From: Hydractinia symbiolongicarpus
Taxonomy: Eukaryota > Cnidaria > Hydrozoa > Anthoathecata > Hydractiniidae
DNA: 64,000 nucleotides
Direction: 5' to 3'
NCBI RefSeq assembly: GCF_029227915.1
Contig: NC_079883.1
Location: 2,542,001 to 2,606,000, forward strand
Shown here: positions 22,001 through 33,800 of the stretch, in pieces
Position numbering within the stretch: position 1 is the stretch's first letter
Layout of the letters: every line of letters begins with the position of its first letter
Notes under the pieces: generated by a model
Databases searched by the model: none
Told to the model about the DNA's origin: nothing
Seen by the model: only the letters and a program-made list of their open reading frames with translations
Position numbers and translations under genes: made by a program

Positions 22001-23448
22001 CATGGCGACTTGTTCTGAGTTACACTTGTCGAGATAGTTCGCCGAATTTTTAGTTTTTAGTTATATTGATTTATTTGTGTGATTGTGTGTATGTGTAAAC
22101 TAGTTTTTATTTCTTTTCGATGGCAACTACTTCTTTCCTGCCACTGTTTCTTTTTGGTCGTTACTTTTCGAACGTTTAGGCTAATTTTTGCGTTTCTCAT
22201 GAGTTTTTGAGTTTTTTATTTTTTCAGTTTAATACGTTTCTTTGCATTTTAATATATATTACTAACTAGATTTAACGTATGCATAAACAGGACGTATATT
22301 TATAACAGTATTTTTTACTGACATACTCATCCTGTATATAAATTCGGAAATAAATAAATAAATAAAGGAACTTATTATTAGACATATTGCTTACTTCCGC
22401 AAAGGTTAGTAAAGTGGAAATTCGTCTAGTGGAAATTCGACTTATTAATACACCTTTCCCGAATTTGTTTTCTTTGATGTACCGCTGTTTTTTCTCGTCT
22501 TTGTCAAACAAAATGAATGTGATTTTTAAAATCCTCAGCTGAAACCATGGAGGTAGAAATAATTTTTTTGTTGTTGTTGTACCTCCATGCTGAAACTTAA
22601 TAAAATGTGAAATCTTTAGATTCATACAACAACATATCAACTTGGTGAAACAAGCCTATTACTACAAATCAAAAATTAAGAAGACTTTGACTGTAACATT
22701 AATACAACCAAAACAGCATTTTAACATGCCGGATTAAGTTGACTTTTTTTATACACACCAATTTAATGATGTTGAATATGATCTTAAAGTAAAATTTCTA
22801 GAATTTTTAAAAACATGCAATTCGGGAAACGTGTATTAATAGGATATAATAGACGAGATATCCGCCTCCCCGTTTTGTCTTGGGACGTCAAACACTGTAG
22901 TGCCCAAATTTTTTTGTCGGAATACAACTACGACTGAATTTGCAAGCTTTTTGTATGTCTCAGGTATGTCTTATTAATAACGTAAACAGTTTTATTTTCT
23001 CTATTTTAGGCTTGCCAATCCTCCTGTCCCACGTAAAACGGATATGTCGTTATATGATAAAAAATATAAAGGAAGAACTTTGTATTTAATATTTATTATT
23101 CATAACTCGAACTTTCTTCATTTCATTAACGTAAAATGGAACTATATTTTAAATGAAAAAAAATCTTGCCTGCGTTTATTAGTTATGAACATTTCAAAGA
23201 TTTATTGAATCTTTTATTTACACATGACGAAATAAGATCGAGTTTTGATTGGTCAAATTTGTTAAACACGTGGGTAAGCCGCTACTTGAAATTCATCAAC
23301 TATAAAATCTGCTACGCTATAAAAAAGTATTCACAACTCGTGGGTTAATCAGAAGAAGTGGCTACTAAGATCGTAGAAGAAATAAAATATTTTCTTGCTC
23401 AGAAATAAAAAGGATAAAATTATTAAGGGTAAAATAAAATTTAAGAAC
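22001..23448. other. Intergenic; arrestin upstream region
   Basis: The beginning is probably LINE 3' UTR. An AATA-type simple repeat lies at 22346-22364, and a short inverted repeat CATGGAGGTA/TACCTCCATG at about 22545-22592. No gene is supported. Confidence 0.4.
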
Positions 23449-25255
23449 ATGGAGAAATTTCTGAAGGAACCTCTGTTTTCAATAACACTTGAACCAGCAA
23501 GAAGCTTTTACCATGCTGGAGATGTTATTAAAGGCTATGTAACAGTCGACTTGCAATGCAAATTTTCATTTACAAATATCATTATAAAGTGTCAGGGAAA
23601 AGATATAGTTCGAACGAACTGTGATAAAAGAACATTGAATATGCTATGTCATGTACACAACGCATTAAAACTAGAACAAATCATACTTCCGAAAAAGGAA
23701 GACAAAATGGTTCATAAGTTAAAATATCCATTTGAGTTTTCTTTACCTGAAAATTTGCCTTCTACGTGGTTAAGTACGGATGAGTCAGGAGTTATGGATA
23801 TTGAATATTGTGTCAAGGCAAAGTTGAATGGCTTAACAACTCCGACTGCTGTTCAGTCTTGTACATTGCGAGTAAGAACCCCATTTACAGTGCACGAAGT
23901 TCCAGAATACGACTTATACAAAGACGAAATTTTTACAATGAATCTTGCAACGAGATCAAGATTTTGCGTGCCCTCCAGCGTCAACGGAATGGTTTCATTA
24001 AAAGCAAAAGTACTGAAGCCGATTATGATAGCTGGAGGTAACATTGATGTGGAAGTCGAAGTGAAAAATGAGAGCAAAAATGAATTCTTTTTACTTTTTG
24101 GATTTTCTCGCTGCATAAAATGTCGTAGCAATGGTTCAAAGTTCATCGGTCCGCTAAATCTGACTCGACCACAAAGAGGTAAATATTTTTATCAATATAT
24201 CTCGCACAACGCTCATTTTTTTTTATTAATATGCAAGCGTCTCGTTGTTCCCTCAGGTTTTTACTTCATACAAATAGCGATTCTCCAAATAATATTTTTA
24301 AATCTATTGTCTATTCAGTTCTATTTCCAGAATTGTTTTGCGTCTACGAATGCCACGACTACCAGTCCTAAGCTGGTATTATTGAACATTTTTTTCCAGT
24401 GTATTTTAACTAGCTAAAGGACAAACAAGTGATTTTTTTCGGTTTATCAATCTGATGGGCCAATGTAATTAGGCAACTTTTATTGGTTTAGAATGTCTTT
24501 ACATCAAGAAGAAGTCATATGTGGAAACAGTGCTCACTATTCCTACAACACATCTTGCGAATTTTGCCATGCAACCTTCGATTTGTCGTAGCATACAATC
24601 TTCAGTAAAGGACCACGTCTTTCTTGCATTTGGAAAAGCTGGAGGAAAAAAAGTGCTAAAAGAAATTCGTTTGCCAGTATATATATTCTCCTCTGGTTTC
24701 GAAAAGGAAGAACTAACAAAAGCTAGTATGCCCATGGAATTAAATACAGAACGAAGGTTTCAGAGGAATAAAAAAAGCAGGGAAAAAGAAATTTTAGAGA
24801 ATGAAAAAGTACCAACCAGTGTTATTGCCGAAGAAAGCGATTTGCTGGTGCAAGTTGGCAGCGAGCTGAATGATAAACCAATTCTAATAGATAATGAAGC
24901 TGATTTTGTTAGACACGATAATAAGGTATTTGTCACAACATCTAGAGACATAGAAACAGATGATGAAGGATATGTTGAAATAAATTACGAGCATATAGAA
25001 GTTTCAAGTGAAGGTAATGAATATAACGAAGAAGAGACACAAAGCGCAGTTGTCAGCAACGAAGACAATAAGTTGAAAGAACAGCAAAAGTTTATGGATC
25101 TCATTCATTCAGACGACGATATCAGCCAAAATAAACAAAATGAAGGTGCAAATAAGACAATGCCGTTAGACAGTGACACTAACACATCAACATCACTGAA
25201 ATTGATAGCTGCTTTTGCTGTTGCAACAGGCGCAGCTTTCATGCAAAGAAGGTGA
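23449..25255 (+). CDS. Alpha-arrestin (arrestin-domain protein) with hydrophobic C-terminus
   Basis: Two exons, 23449-24178 and 24492-25255. The donor AG|GTAAAT and acceptor GGTTTAG join a split GAA codon, giving 497 residues. The ATG at 23449 starts MEKFLKEPLFSITLEPA, which leads into an arrestin N domain (about 6-155: FYHAGDVIKGYV, PFEFSLPENLPSTW, VMDIEYCVKAKL). An arrestin C domain follows (about 185-340: VNGMVSLKAKVLKP, DVEVEVKN, then YVETVLTIPTTHLANF). Alpha-arrestins are cytosolic adaptors for cargo ubiquitination and trafficking. Unlike most, no PPxY motif is visible. The last ~150 residues are acidic and Asn/Ser rich, ending in LKLIAAFAVATGAAFMQRR, which looks like a tail anchor. ATTAAA at 25346 may serve polyadenylation. 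Confidence 0.85.
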
Positions 25256-26845
25256 AAGTGAACACGTTTAAAAATGATATGTTGTAACTACGTTATATGT
25301 TGTCTGTAATGTTACCATTTTGGCGCGAAATTATGAAATTAGATTATTAAAACATTTATATTCATTGTATTGTTTTGTTAAGTAGTGCGCGTCATACTTT
25401 ATGCAAGAGGAACCGTTGGGTGCGACGCGGGAGAGAAAATTAATAAATTTCATTATCTAGAAAATGCGGAAAAATGAACCCTCACTTCCCTTTTATAGTG
25501 AGAGAATACGAACTCATATGTTGACAATTTTGACAACAAACTTTCTGATTCCTTAACAAAATATTATTGCGCAGAAATATTAATGGTAAGAGGGATAGTC
25601 CCCAGTGCTTCCAGCTTCGACGACCCTGTTACTAAAAATAACAAAACTTTAGCAAACAAAACTTCCACGCAAGTGAAACAGAAGGTATCAAATAAATCAA
25701 TTTCCAAAGTCAATCCGTTGCATATTTACTACATCATGTCAGAATATTATTGTTTTTGTTGTTGTTGGTATTGTTGGTTGTTATTCGGTTGTTATTTTTG
25801 TCATTGTTTACATTGTTGGTGTTGTTGTTGTTTTTGTTGGTATTTTTAGTTGTTATTGCCGTTGTTTTTCTGTTATTGGAGAAAAATAATTTTTATTACT
25901 CCGTCTGTTAGCAACAAAAGCAACAGCTGTTCTTCCTGGTTTCTATTGAACATAATCTTGATTGTTTTTACAGTTCACTTGTTTAGGAATAATTACAACA
26001 ATTTTCAATCATCAAATTGAACAACAGCGTTTTATTTTTAACTTTTTATTTATTTTCCAACTTTTAAGTACGCCCACACGAATAATGAGAAACCATAAAA
26101 ACCATGTAATATGATTGAAAAGAAAGACGTTGTAGAAGAATTCCAAAGTTGCTGATTGCAAATACATATTTCCATTCCATGTTTTCTATCACTTCAGTAC
26201 TTTTGTTAGCGTTTTAGTTTGAACTGATTAAACGACAATATTTTTACATGCATGTTTTTAAAGAAATAAAACAAGCAAGGGGGTCTCGTAGCCTAGGTTG
26301 GTTTTATGATCTTGGTACCAATAATTCATACGAGTTTTTTTAAGAATGCCAAGCAAGCTTATCTAATAGATACTAAGTTCATGTATCATCTTTATAACTA
26401 GAATCTTCTAACAAATTAGGATCTAAGAACCAACTAAAATTTGACGAAAACTCGACGAAAAGTTGACGATTTCTTCAAAAACATGTAGGGAAGGGAAGAT
26501 GATAGCAAAGATTATAGAGGTGCATAACCTAAAAGTTCCAGGAAGGCTTTATAATATTTATTAGCTTTAGTACTCGATTTTTTTATACACAGGTTTACCG
26601 TAAACAAAACACAACTCTTTTTATTTTTACTTTTATTTTCATCTACAATTTTAAGCAAACACACTAGTCTGATCCAGGTTAAGTCTCATTTTCATGGTTT
26701 AGCTTTTTACAAACACATTCAGCAACATGAGATGAAAATACGTTCTCGTTCTCAGAGCTCGTTGAGATGACTTTATTGAAACTTGGTTGCAATAAAAATA
26801 AAATGTGCACTATATCACTGTCTCAGTTTTTTACATCGACTGGTT
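25256..26845. other. Intergenic, low complexity
   Basis: Contains a TTG/TTGTTG-rich low-complexity stretch at about 25740-25870 that creates a Cys/Trp-rich spurious frame. No gene is supported. Confidence 0.45.
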
Positions 26846-27084
26846 ACCGAGTACAAGCTCAGCCGATTATAAGATCACCCGAGTGTAAGACCACCCGAGT
26901 ATAATATCACCCGAGTGTAAGACCACCCGAGTATAAGACCACCCGAGTATAATATCACCTGAGTACAAACTTAACCGAGTACAAGACCACCCGAGTGTGG
27001 GATCACCCTAGTATAAGACCACCTGAGTGTAACCCCAACCGAATATAAGATCACCTGAGTCAATTTCAACCGAGTATAAGCCAA
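26846..27084. repeat. 16-bp minisatellite, about 15 units
   Basis: Head-to-tail imperfect units with consensus CCGAGTATAAGACCAC and variants GTGTAAGACC and GTATAATATC. Higher-order alternation of two unit types is visible in the first third. There are no spacers, so it is not a CRISPR array. Confidence 0.9.
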
Positions 27085-27896
27085 CCCAAATACTATAGTT
27101 TGCCATTTGGTTGGTCACAACAATAAAATTCACCACGCCTGTCTGCAAACATCAATTTAGAAGTCAGTCCATCCTAACGTTTGACGCATGATACGGAAAA
27201 TGTTTGATCATGTACCGATATTGGTAGCTAAATACTTCAAACAAAAAACTTACTATTAAAATTTCTTTCTTTTCTTTCTTTGTTTCAAATGAGGTGCAAA
27301 ATTTACTTTCGCAGAAACAGCGGTTTTTTCGCATCCGCTGAATGTTTTTTTGTTTTTTCATAATCCCTTATCTATATATAATATACAAAGTTTATCAATA
27401 ATTTAGAAAAATAATATATACAAAATATAATTAAAGCATGTGCATGGATAAAATTGTTGTAAAGGAAATGTCTTTTTAGGATTTTAATAAAATATATTTT
27501 GGTAATTTGTACACTGTTGAAGAGGGAAGGGTAGTAGCGATGTCTTGAGAATTGGCAAGGGGCGCTTAATCGATGCATTGCAGTATGCGACAAAACGGCT
27601 TTTAACTGCTTTATAAAAGATTTTAATTAGAAAATATATGACGAATATTCTAAATTAGAAAAAGTAATTGGACAAAAAAATGCCACACAAAATTTTAGCC
27701 CTGAAAAAAAAAACAGATTTGGTCATTTTTTTTAAAAAATTTCTTATTTAAGTTTTTTAACACATAATTCTTTGGACATAATTTTCGTCACTCCAAATAT
27801 ATTTTTCCACTTTTGTACGACACATTTTTTGGCCAATAAAGAGGAAGAATAATATTTTTTAAATGAATTAAATTTAAAAACTTTAAGATCAAAATT
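27085..27896. other. Intergenic, 3' flank of the SLC36-type gene
   Basis: AT-rich with no coding signal. It should contain the 3' UTR of the minus-strand transporter, but no clear AATAAA on that strand was found close to the stop. Confidence 0.4.
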
Positions 27897-30800
27897 TCAC
27901 CAAGGTTCCAAAAGCCACAAAGTTTTATTCAATGCTATTTCATAAAATTCTCCGACCATTCCTTCATTAACAACATGACTTCCTGCATGCTTTTCAAATC
28001 CGATAATGATAGCTTCAATGGAAATTATTGTCCCTGCAACCGCTCCTATTGTTCCAAGGATTGATATAGTAATATTTTTTATGATTTCAAATTTTGAAAT
28101 TCCATGTTCCCAGAAGCACATTGTATATAAAATGGGTGGAAATATTAAAGCCAATGCTGCTGCCGCTGTGGCACCAATCAGAGATATGAAATTATCCAAT
28201 TGTGGAATGCTGATTGCCAATGCACCTGACGTAAAAAATATGGAAAAAAGTCAATTCATCATTTTACTCTCACAAATATAATTATAGAGATAAATATACC
28301 TTAACGGTAAAAACAAAGTCGACAAAAAAATTAGTCGGCAAAAATAAAATGTCTGCGAAAATATTAGTCACTTGGACAAAATTTAGTCACTTTTTGCCGA
28401 CCAATTTCCAGACAAAATGATCAAGAAAGTTTAGATTTTGAAGTTTTTTTTTTTAAATAAAACAACAACAACAACAAAAATGGTGATAGGTATATAAAAA
28501 AGTTTAAGTTTAGTCAAATTAGCAACAAGGAAGAAAAAACTGCAAAAAGGTGGTTGGCAAAAAATTTTCGTCCATAAAAATTAGCAAAAAGTGGTGTTTG
28601 GCTTTTAAATAACTTTTTTTACCGATAAGGTAGCTAAATATCTATTTTAAAATATCTGTTACGTCTGTCTGTCACGAAAAATTAGTAATGCAAGTAGCGA
28701 GACACACGCAATGCAGTAAAAAATAGACGGGCAAACACGTGGATTTTTCCACGGGCCACCGACTAGTAGTACCAGAATCTAGACAAAGTCGTTAGCTTCT
28801 GGAGAAATCCACGAGTTCGTCCGTCTTTTTTACATTGTTTTTCGTGTTTCTTTGCAGACACAGAGAACAGCTGTTGTTAATATAGCGAAGTTGGGAAAAA
28901 TTATTTATCGCATAAACACTATGAGAGGAAACATCTCTAGCCTGATTTTTTCCTGGGGATGTACATGCTCGCTGTCTTTTTCTTATTTCTTATTTTTTTC
29001 TTTAATTTAAAAGGTGGCTATATTTAGTTCCTTAGAAATTCTTCTTTATCTTCCCATCTCGACTTTATTTTAATATTTTAATGCAAGCACAAAATAACTT
29101 TATTTGGAATATTATACAACCTTACGTGCTTTAGGTTTTTGGTTTATAATTAGAGAACAAATTCATAGAGATTATTGTTTTACTTAAACAAAGAACTTTT
29201 TAATCTTATTTTAGCTGCTAACAAAAAATCCCAGCCTTTTTGCTAAATCAACGAAAATTATTATATATATTATTTTTCTCTAAACAACACAGCATGTTAC
29301 GTCTCAATATGGTACAGGCTCCTTGACAAATTTTGCAAAAAAATTTCTCCTTAAGGTGGGTTCTTGCAATAGCAAATTCTGTCAGTATATTTAAATAAAA
29401 TTATTAAAAACAACGATATACACGTAAGAACGCATATACAAAAATTAATCTTAAAACAAAAACTTCTTTGCTCAAATCCATTATTTCCACAAGTGTCGTG
29501 AAAATCATTTCTATCCCTATTATATTCATTAATGTCTGTTAACAAGAATGAAACGAGAGATCTCGTGTATTATTGCATTACAATATTTTTTTAAAAACCC
29601 TACTGTATGTTTTCCACAAGCCAACATTTTTTAGACAACTGTACTAAAATATGCAAGATTACTAATTACAATATTTTTTTAAAAAAAATTTTAACGTTTA
29701 AGCCAGCACTCCAATTGCTCAAAAACTTCCTTGAAATTTATAGCTCAGTGTTCTCAGCTGAAAGTTATAAAAGTTTTACCAAAAACTTTGCTAAAAATAA
29801 CTGTATCTATACGCAATTGTTTGATCATGTCAAATTCTTACCGAACACCATAATTAAATTGTATTCTATTAAATTAAATTAAATTAAATTAAATTGTATT
29901 CTATTCAAAACCAGGAAAAAAGGAGAAACGATTATCTCAAGAAGCATATAAAATCAAAACCAGTTTTGGTTATTCCAATGTTAATTTGTTCATTAATTCA
30001 AATAGCTTACTTTTCTAATTTGTTTACTAATCGCAAATTTTACTACATTTGCTTATAAACTGGTTGCCTATAAATTGATTTTACCAAATCAGATAAGGTA
30101 AGAAGGGCTCGTTTCTTTTTTTATTTTATTGTTTAAAATATTCTAAACTTGAGAGCAACTTGACGTTGAATAAAACAATGCTAAAAATGTTCGGGTAACT
30201 CTAAGCGAGATACTCGACGATCTTCGATCTTGATTTTATTATTCGATTTTTTCCAAAGATATTTTTAAGAATCCTTCCTGTCAATTTAAGTGATTTTTTT
30301 TAGCAACTCATATACTGGGGAAAAAGTCAAGTTTCTTATTAAAAAAACTCTATAATTGCTGATTGCTGATTGGTTCATCTATAAAATAAAGTGCCTTTTC
30401 AAAGAGGCTTCTGGGTAAAAGAATATGAATGAAAAAATCTTACACGTCAGCATCACCATAGCAACTCGCATAAACACATCAACCGCTGTCTTGCAGTCTT
30501 TTGCTAAGCCTTTCTGTAATGGTGGTATTAAGATTTCCATGGGTACGTAAAATTGAATAAAGTATGTTAAAAAAATAGCCAATGTATATGATAACTTTAC
30601 CATAACGTAAAATCTAAAAAAAAACATGTTAAAAATGTATTTTATTAGTAAGAATGCGTTTCTATGCAACATGGCTGGTCTAAAAATATAGTCATTGATA
30701 AAAATTACAACTCGCTCAGCCAAGATTGTTTTAAAAAATGCTTCATGTAATTTCAATTCGATTCCAAAAATAAGGAAACTTTCCTTAAAGGAAAGGAAAA

Positions 30801-33800
30801 AATACCGATTGTATCAGGAAGTTTTAAAGACATGGGATATTTTCTCTAACAAAAGGAAAAATACGACATATTTTTAAAAGGATATATGGATTTTAGAAAA
30901 ACTTCTTAATGACGTACGGCAACTTTGGTAAGCTTAGCGTCACGCTTGCTTCGATGTCATCACCAAATGTTATATAACCAAAGAATCCCATTGAGATATA
31001 CAGGCTGGCTACTAAAGCCATGGTGATGTCAAGTACCCAGAAGAAATCTTCGCGTTTGCGCATTTTATTCTCGATGGGAAGTATCTAGAGAAATTTACGT
31101 TAGCTGTGAAGATGAAACCAAAGAATTAACAGTGATATAATGAGGAGTGATGGGATAGCAAAAGGGATAGATTAAGTTTAAATTATTTTTTCTTCAAAAT
31201 TGAACACCAAAAAAGAAAGCATTGAGAGTTTTTAGAAAGCCTATTTTACTAACATAAGTCTCCGAAACATTGATCAGCTTAAATCAATAACATTTTTACC
31301 TATGTTAGTTCTATTATCTAACATTCACTCATTTTATGTAATTACAAGCTCGTGAGCTTGTATTAAAACGCAAATGGAAATTTTTGCCTCTCCGAACACC
31401 GACACGGGAGTCGTCGTGTGTTCGAATCTGATCTTGGTAACTATTTTTACTTTTTTTTTCTTTTTTCTTTTTTAAAAAGATAAGACAAGTGTTCAAAACA
31501 CTTGTTTAACTAACTAGTAAATAAAGGTGTTTCCACCAAACTAAAAAAGTGAATGTAGGCAGAATTAACTGAATTAATGAATTTCGCAAATTTTGGGGTT
31601 TGTGGGTTTGTGGTCTTTCTTCTTCCTGTCAGTCGGTTCACCCAAGACGGACCCATCGAAAATTAAAAGTTCGAGGAATATTCCGTTCAGGAAGGTCTCA
31701 CAAATCAATTTTGAAAAATAAGTGTGTAACAAATATTATTGCGTATCTGAATAGTAAAATATGTCGTGTCTAACTTCGTAACAAAAATCCCAATTTGATA
31801 GACAGCTTTTTGTAAACTTTATTCGCAAGGTTGTTTGCATATATCATACGTCTTGTTTTCACTACATTAGCGGATTTTCAAAACAGTATAGTAAAAGTCA
31901 AATAGCACGCATGGATGTTACACATTTAGTTTTTATTTACGACGAACATTTTAACGAAGGGAAGATTATACAAAACGATTCGTTCCAAATTTCGCACGTT
32001 CGCTAAGTGCGCAAAATTTAAGACAGAAATTACGTATTTATTACAGAAATTATAATGACACACGTAAAAATATACCGCTCTTTAAGAAACAAAAGAAAGC
32101 ATTTTTATTTCTGAAAGGCACTGAATTTTACTTCTTTTTCTTGTAAGTTGAGAAGCAACATGAACTTGGGAGCAACATGAACTTGCGCGAAAAATAATAC
32201 GCGCGAAAGTTAGTATACAAAGAAATTAATGAAACAAAGTTGTAAGAACTAGTACATACCACACCAATTCCTTCAAACGCAAACAATGCAACACCAAAAA
32301 ATAACGGAAACTCCCGTACAGGTCCATAAGGAGGAAAATCTCCAGGGTTTTGTAGGTTGAAAAATAAGTATTGATACGTTCCGATTAAGCCGAAAAAACA
32401 TAGGATATTTGCTGTCGCTGAGATGTACGCAATAACACTGAGCTTCTTAATGAAAGCCAGTGATAAAACAGGTAGAAACATAATGAGAATCCAAACACGA
32501 ACATCAAATATACCAAACAACTAAACAAAAAAGACTAAACTAAGCTATTAACAAAGTCTAAATAAATATATCGCATTTGCTATTTCGTGTGTCAGTAACA
32601 AGACTTTCTTCACGCAAACAAAGAGATACAAAACACAGGTATTAATACAACGAGGACACAAACCCAAATATAAGCTAGAGTGGAACGTGTTGGGTCTTTT
32701 TCAAGGAGACTGTGAAAGAACATTAGTGAAATGACCGATGCTTATAAAAACAAACAACGTGCTTCGAACTCCCAACCTCCTTACCCTGCATTAAAAAACA
32801 TTATTTTCTAAACAAATTTTAACTAAAAGATTTTTTAAAACAACATTTGTAAAGAAACTTACTAGTAGGAAAAAAAAATACCTGTCTTAGATTTTCTGCA
32901 ACAAAGAGAAAGTATACACAACAAAATCCAAGCTGCGTAACCACCAGAAAACTGTCCAAAACAAATCTACAAATAGGGGATAAACTTTCATAGTCTTTTT
33001 TATTATTTATTGCTCAATCAGATTACAGCAATTAAAAATCAAACTTCAGTTTAAACAACGTTTGTCATGTGAAACTTAAAAACAATGGCTATTTATTTAT
33101 TCTGGGTTTTTTTTTGTCCTTTTTTATCTCTATTGTATTAATTTCAGGCTGGGCTTACCATTTGCTTCGTTTTTTAAGGGCTTTAAGGGTCATGTTTTTT
33201 TTAAAACAAAAACACAAGCATACGAACCTTGAACGATATGCCCATTTCTCTCCGTACTTCGAAAATATCCTTTGCGTCACGTCTCCGTAATCATAAGAGG
33301 AGGAGTTATCTCTAAAAATATTTTTAATTTACTTTCAAGAAGAAAAAGAAGAAGAAGAAGAAGAAGAAGAAGAAGAAGAAGAAGAAGAAGAAGAAGAAGA
33401 AGAAGAAGAAGAAGAAGAAGAAGAAGAAGAAGAAGAAGAAGAAGAAGAAGAAGAAGAAGAAGAAGAAGAAGAAGAAGAAGAAGAAGAAGAAGAAGAAGAA
33501 GAAGAAGAAGAAGAAGAAGAAGAAGAAGAAGAAGAAGAAGAAGAAGAAGAAGAAGAAGAAGAAGAAGAAGAAGAAGAAGAAGAAGAAGAAGAAGAAGAAG
33601 AAGAAGAAGAAGAAGAAGAAGAAGAAGAAGAAGAAGAAGAAGAAGAAGAAGAAGAAGAAGAAGAAGAAGAAGAAGAAGAAGAAGAAGAAGAAGAAGAAGA
33701 AGAAGAAGAAGAAGAAGAAGAAGAAGAAGAAGAAGAAGAAGAAGAAGAAGAAGAAGAAGAAGAAGAAGAAGAAGAAGAAGAAGAAGAAGAAAAAGTGGTA

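Noticed and set aside
26846-27084. Possible CRISPR-like repeat array
   Set aside because: Units are 16 bp, contiguous and without spacers, in a eukaryotic context: a minisatellite.
31350-31440. tRNA-like B box (GTTCGAATC)
   Set aside because: No convincing A box or cloverleaf upstream; only the B-box string is present.
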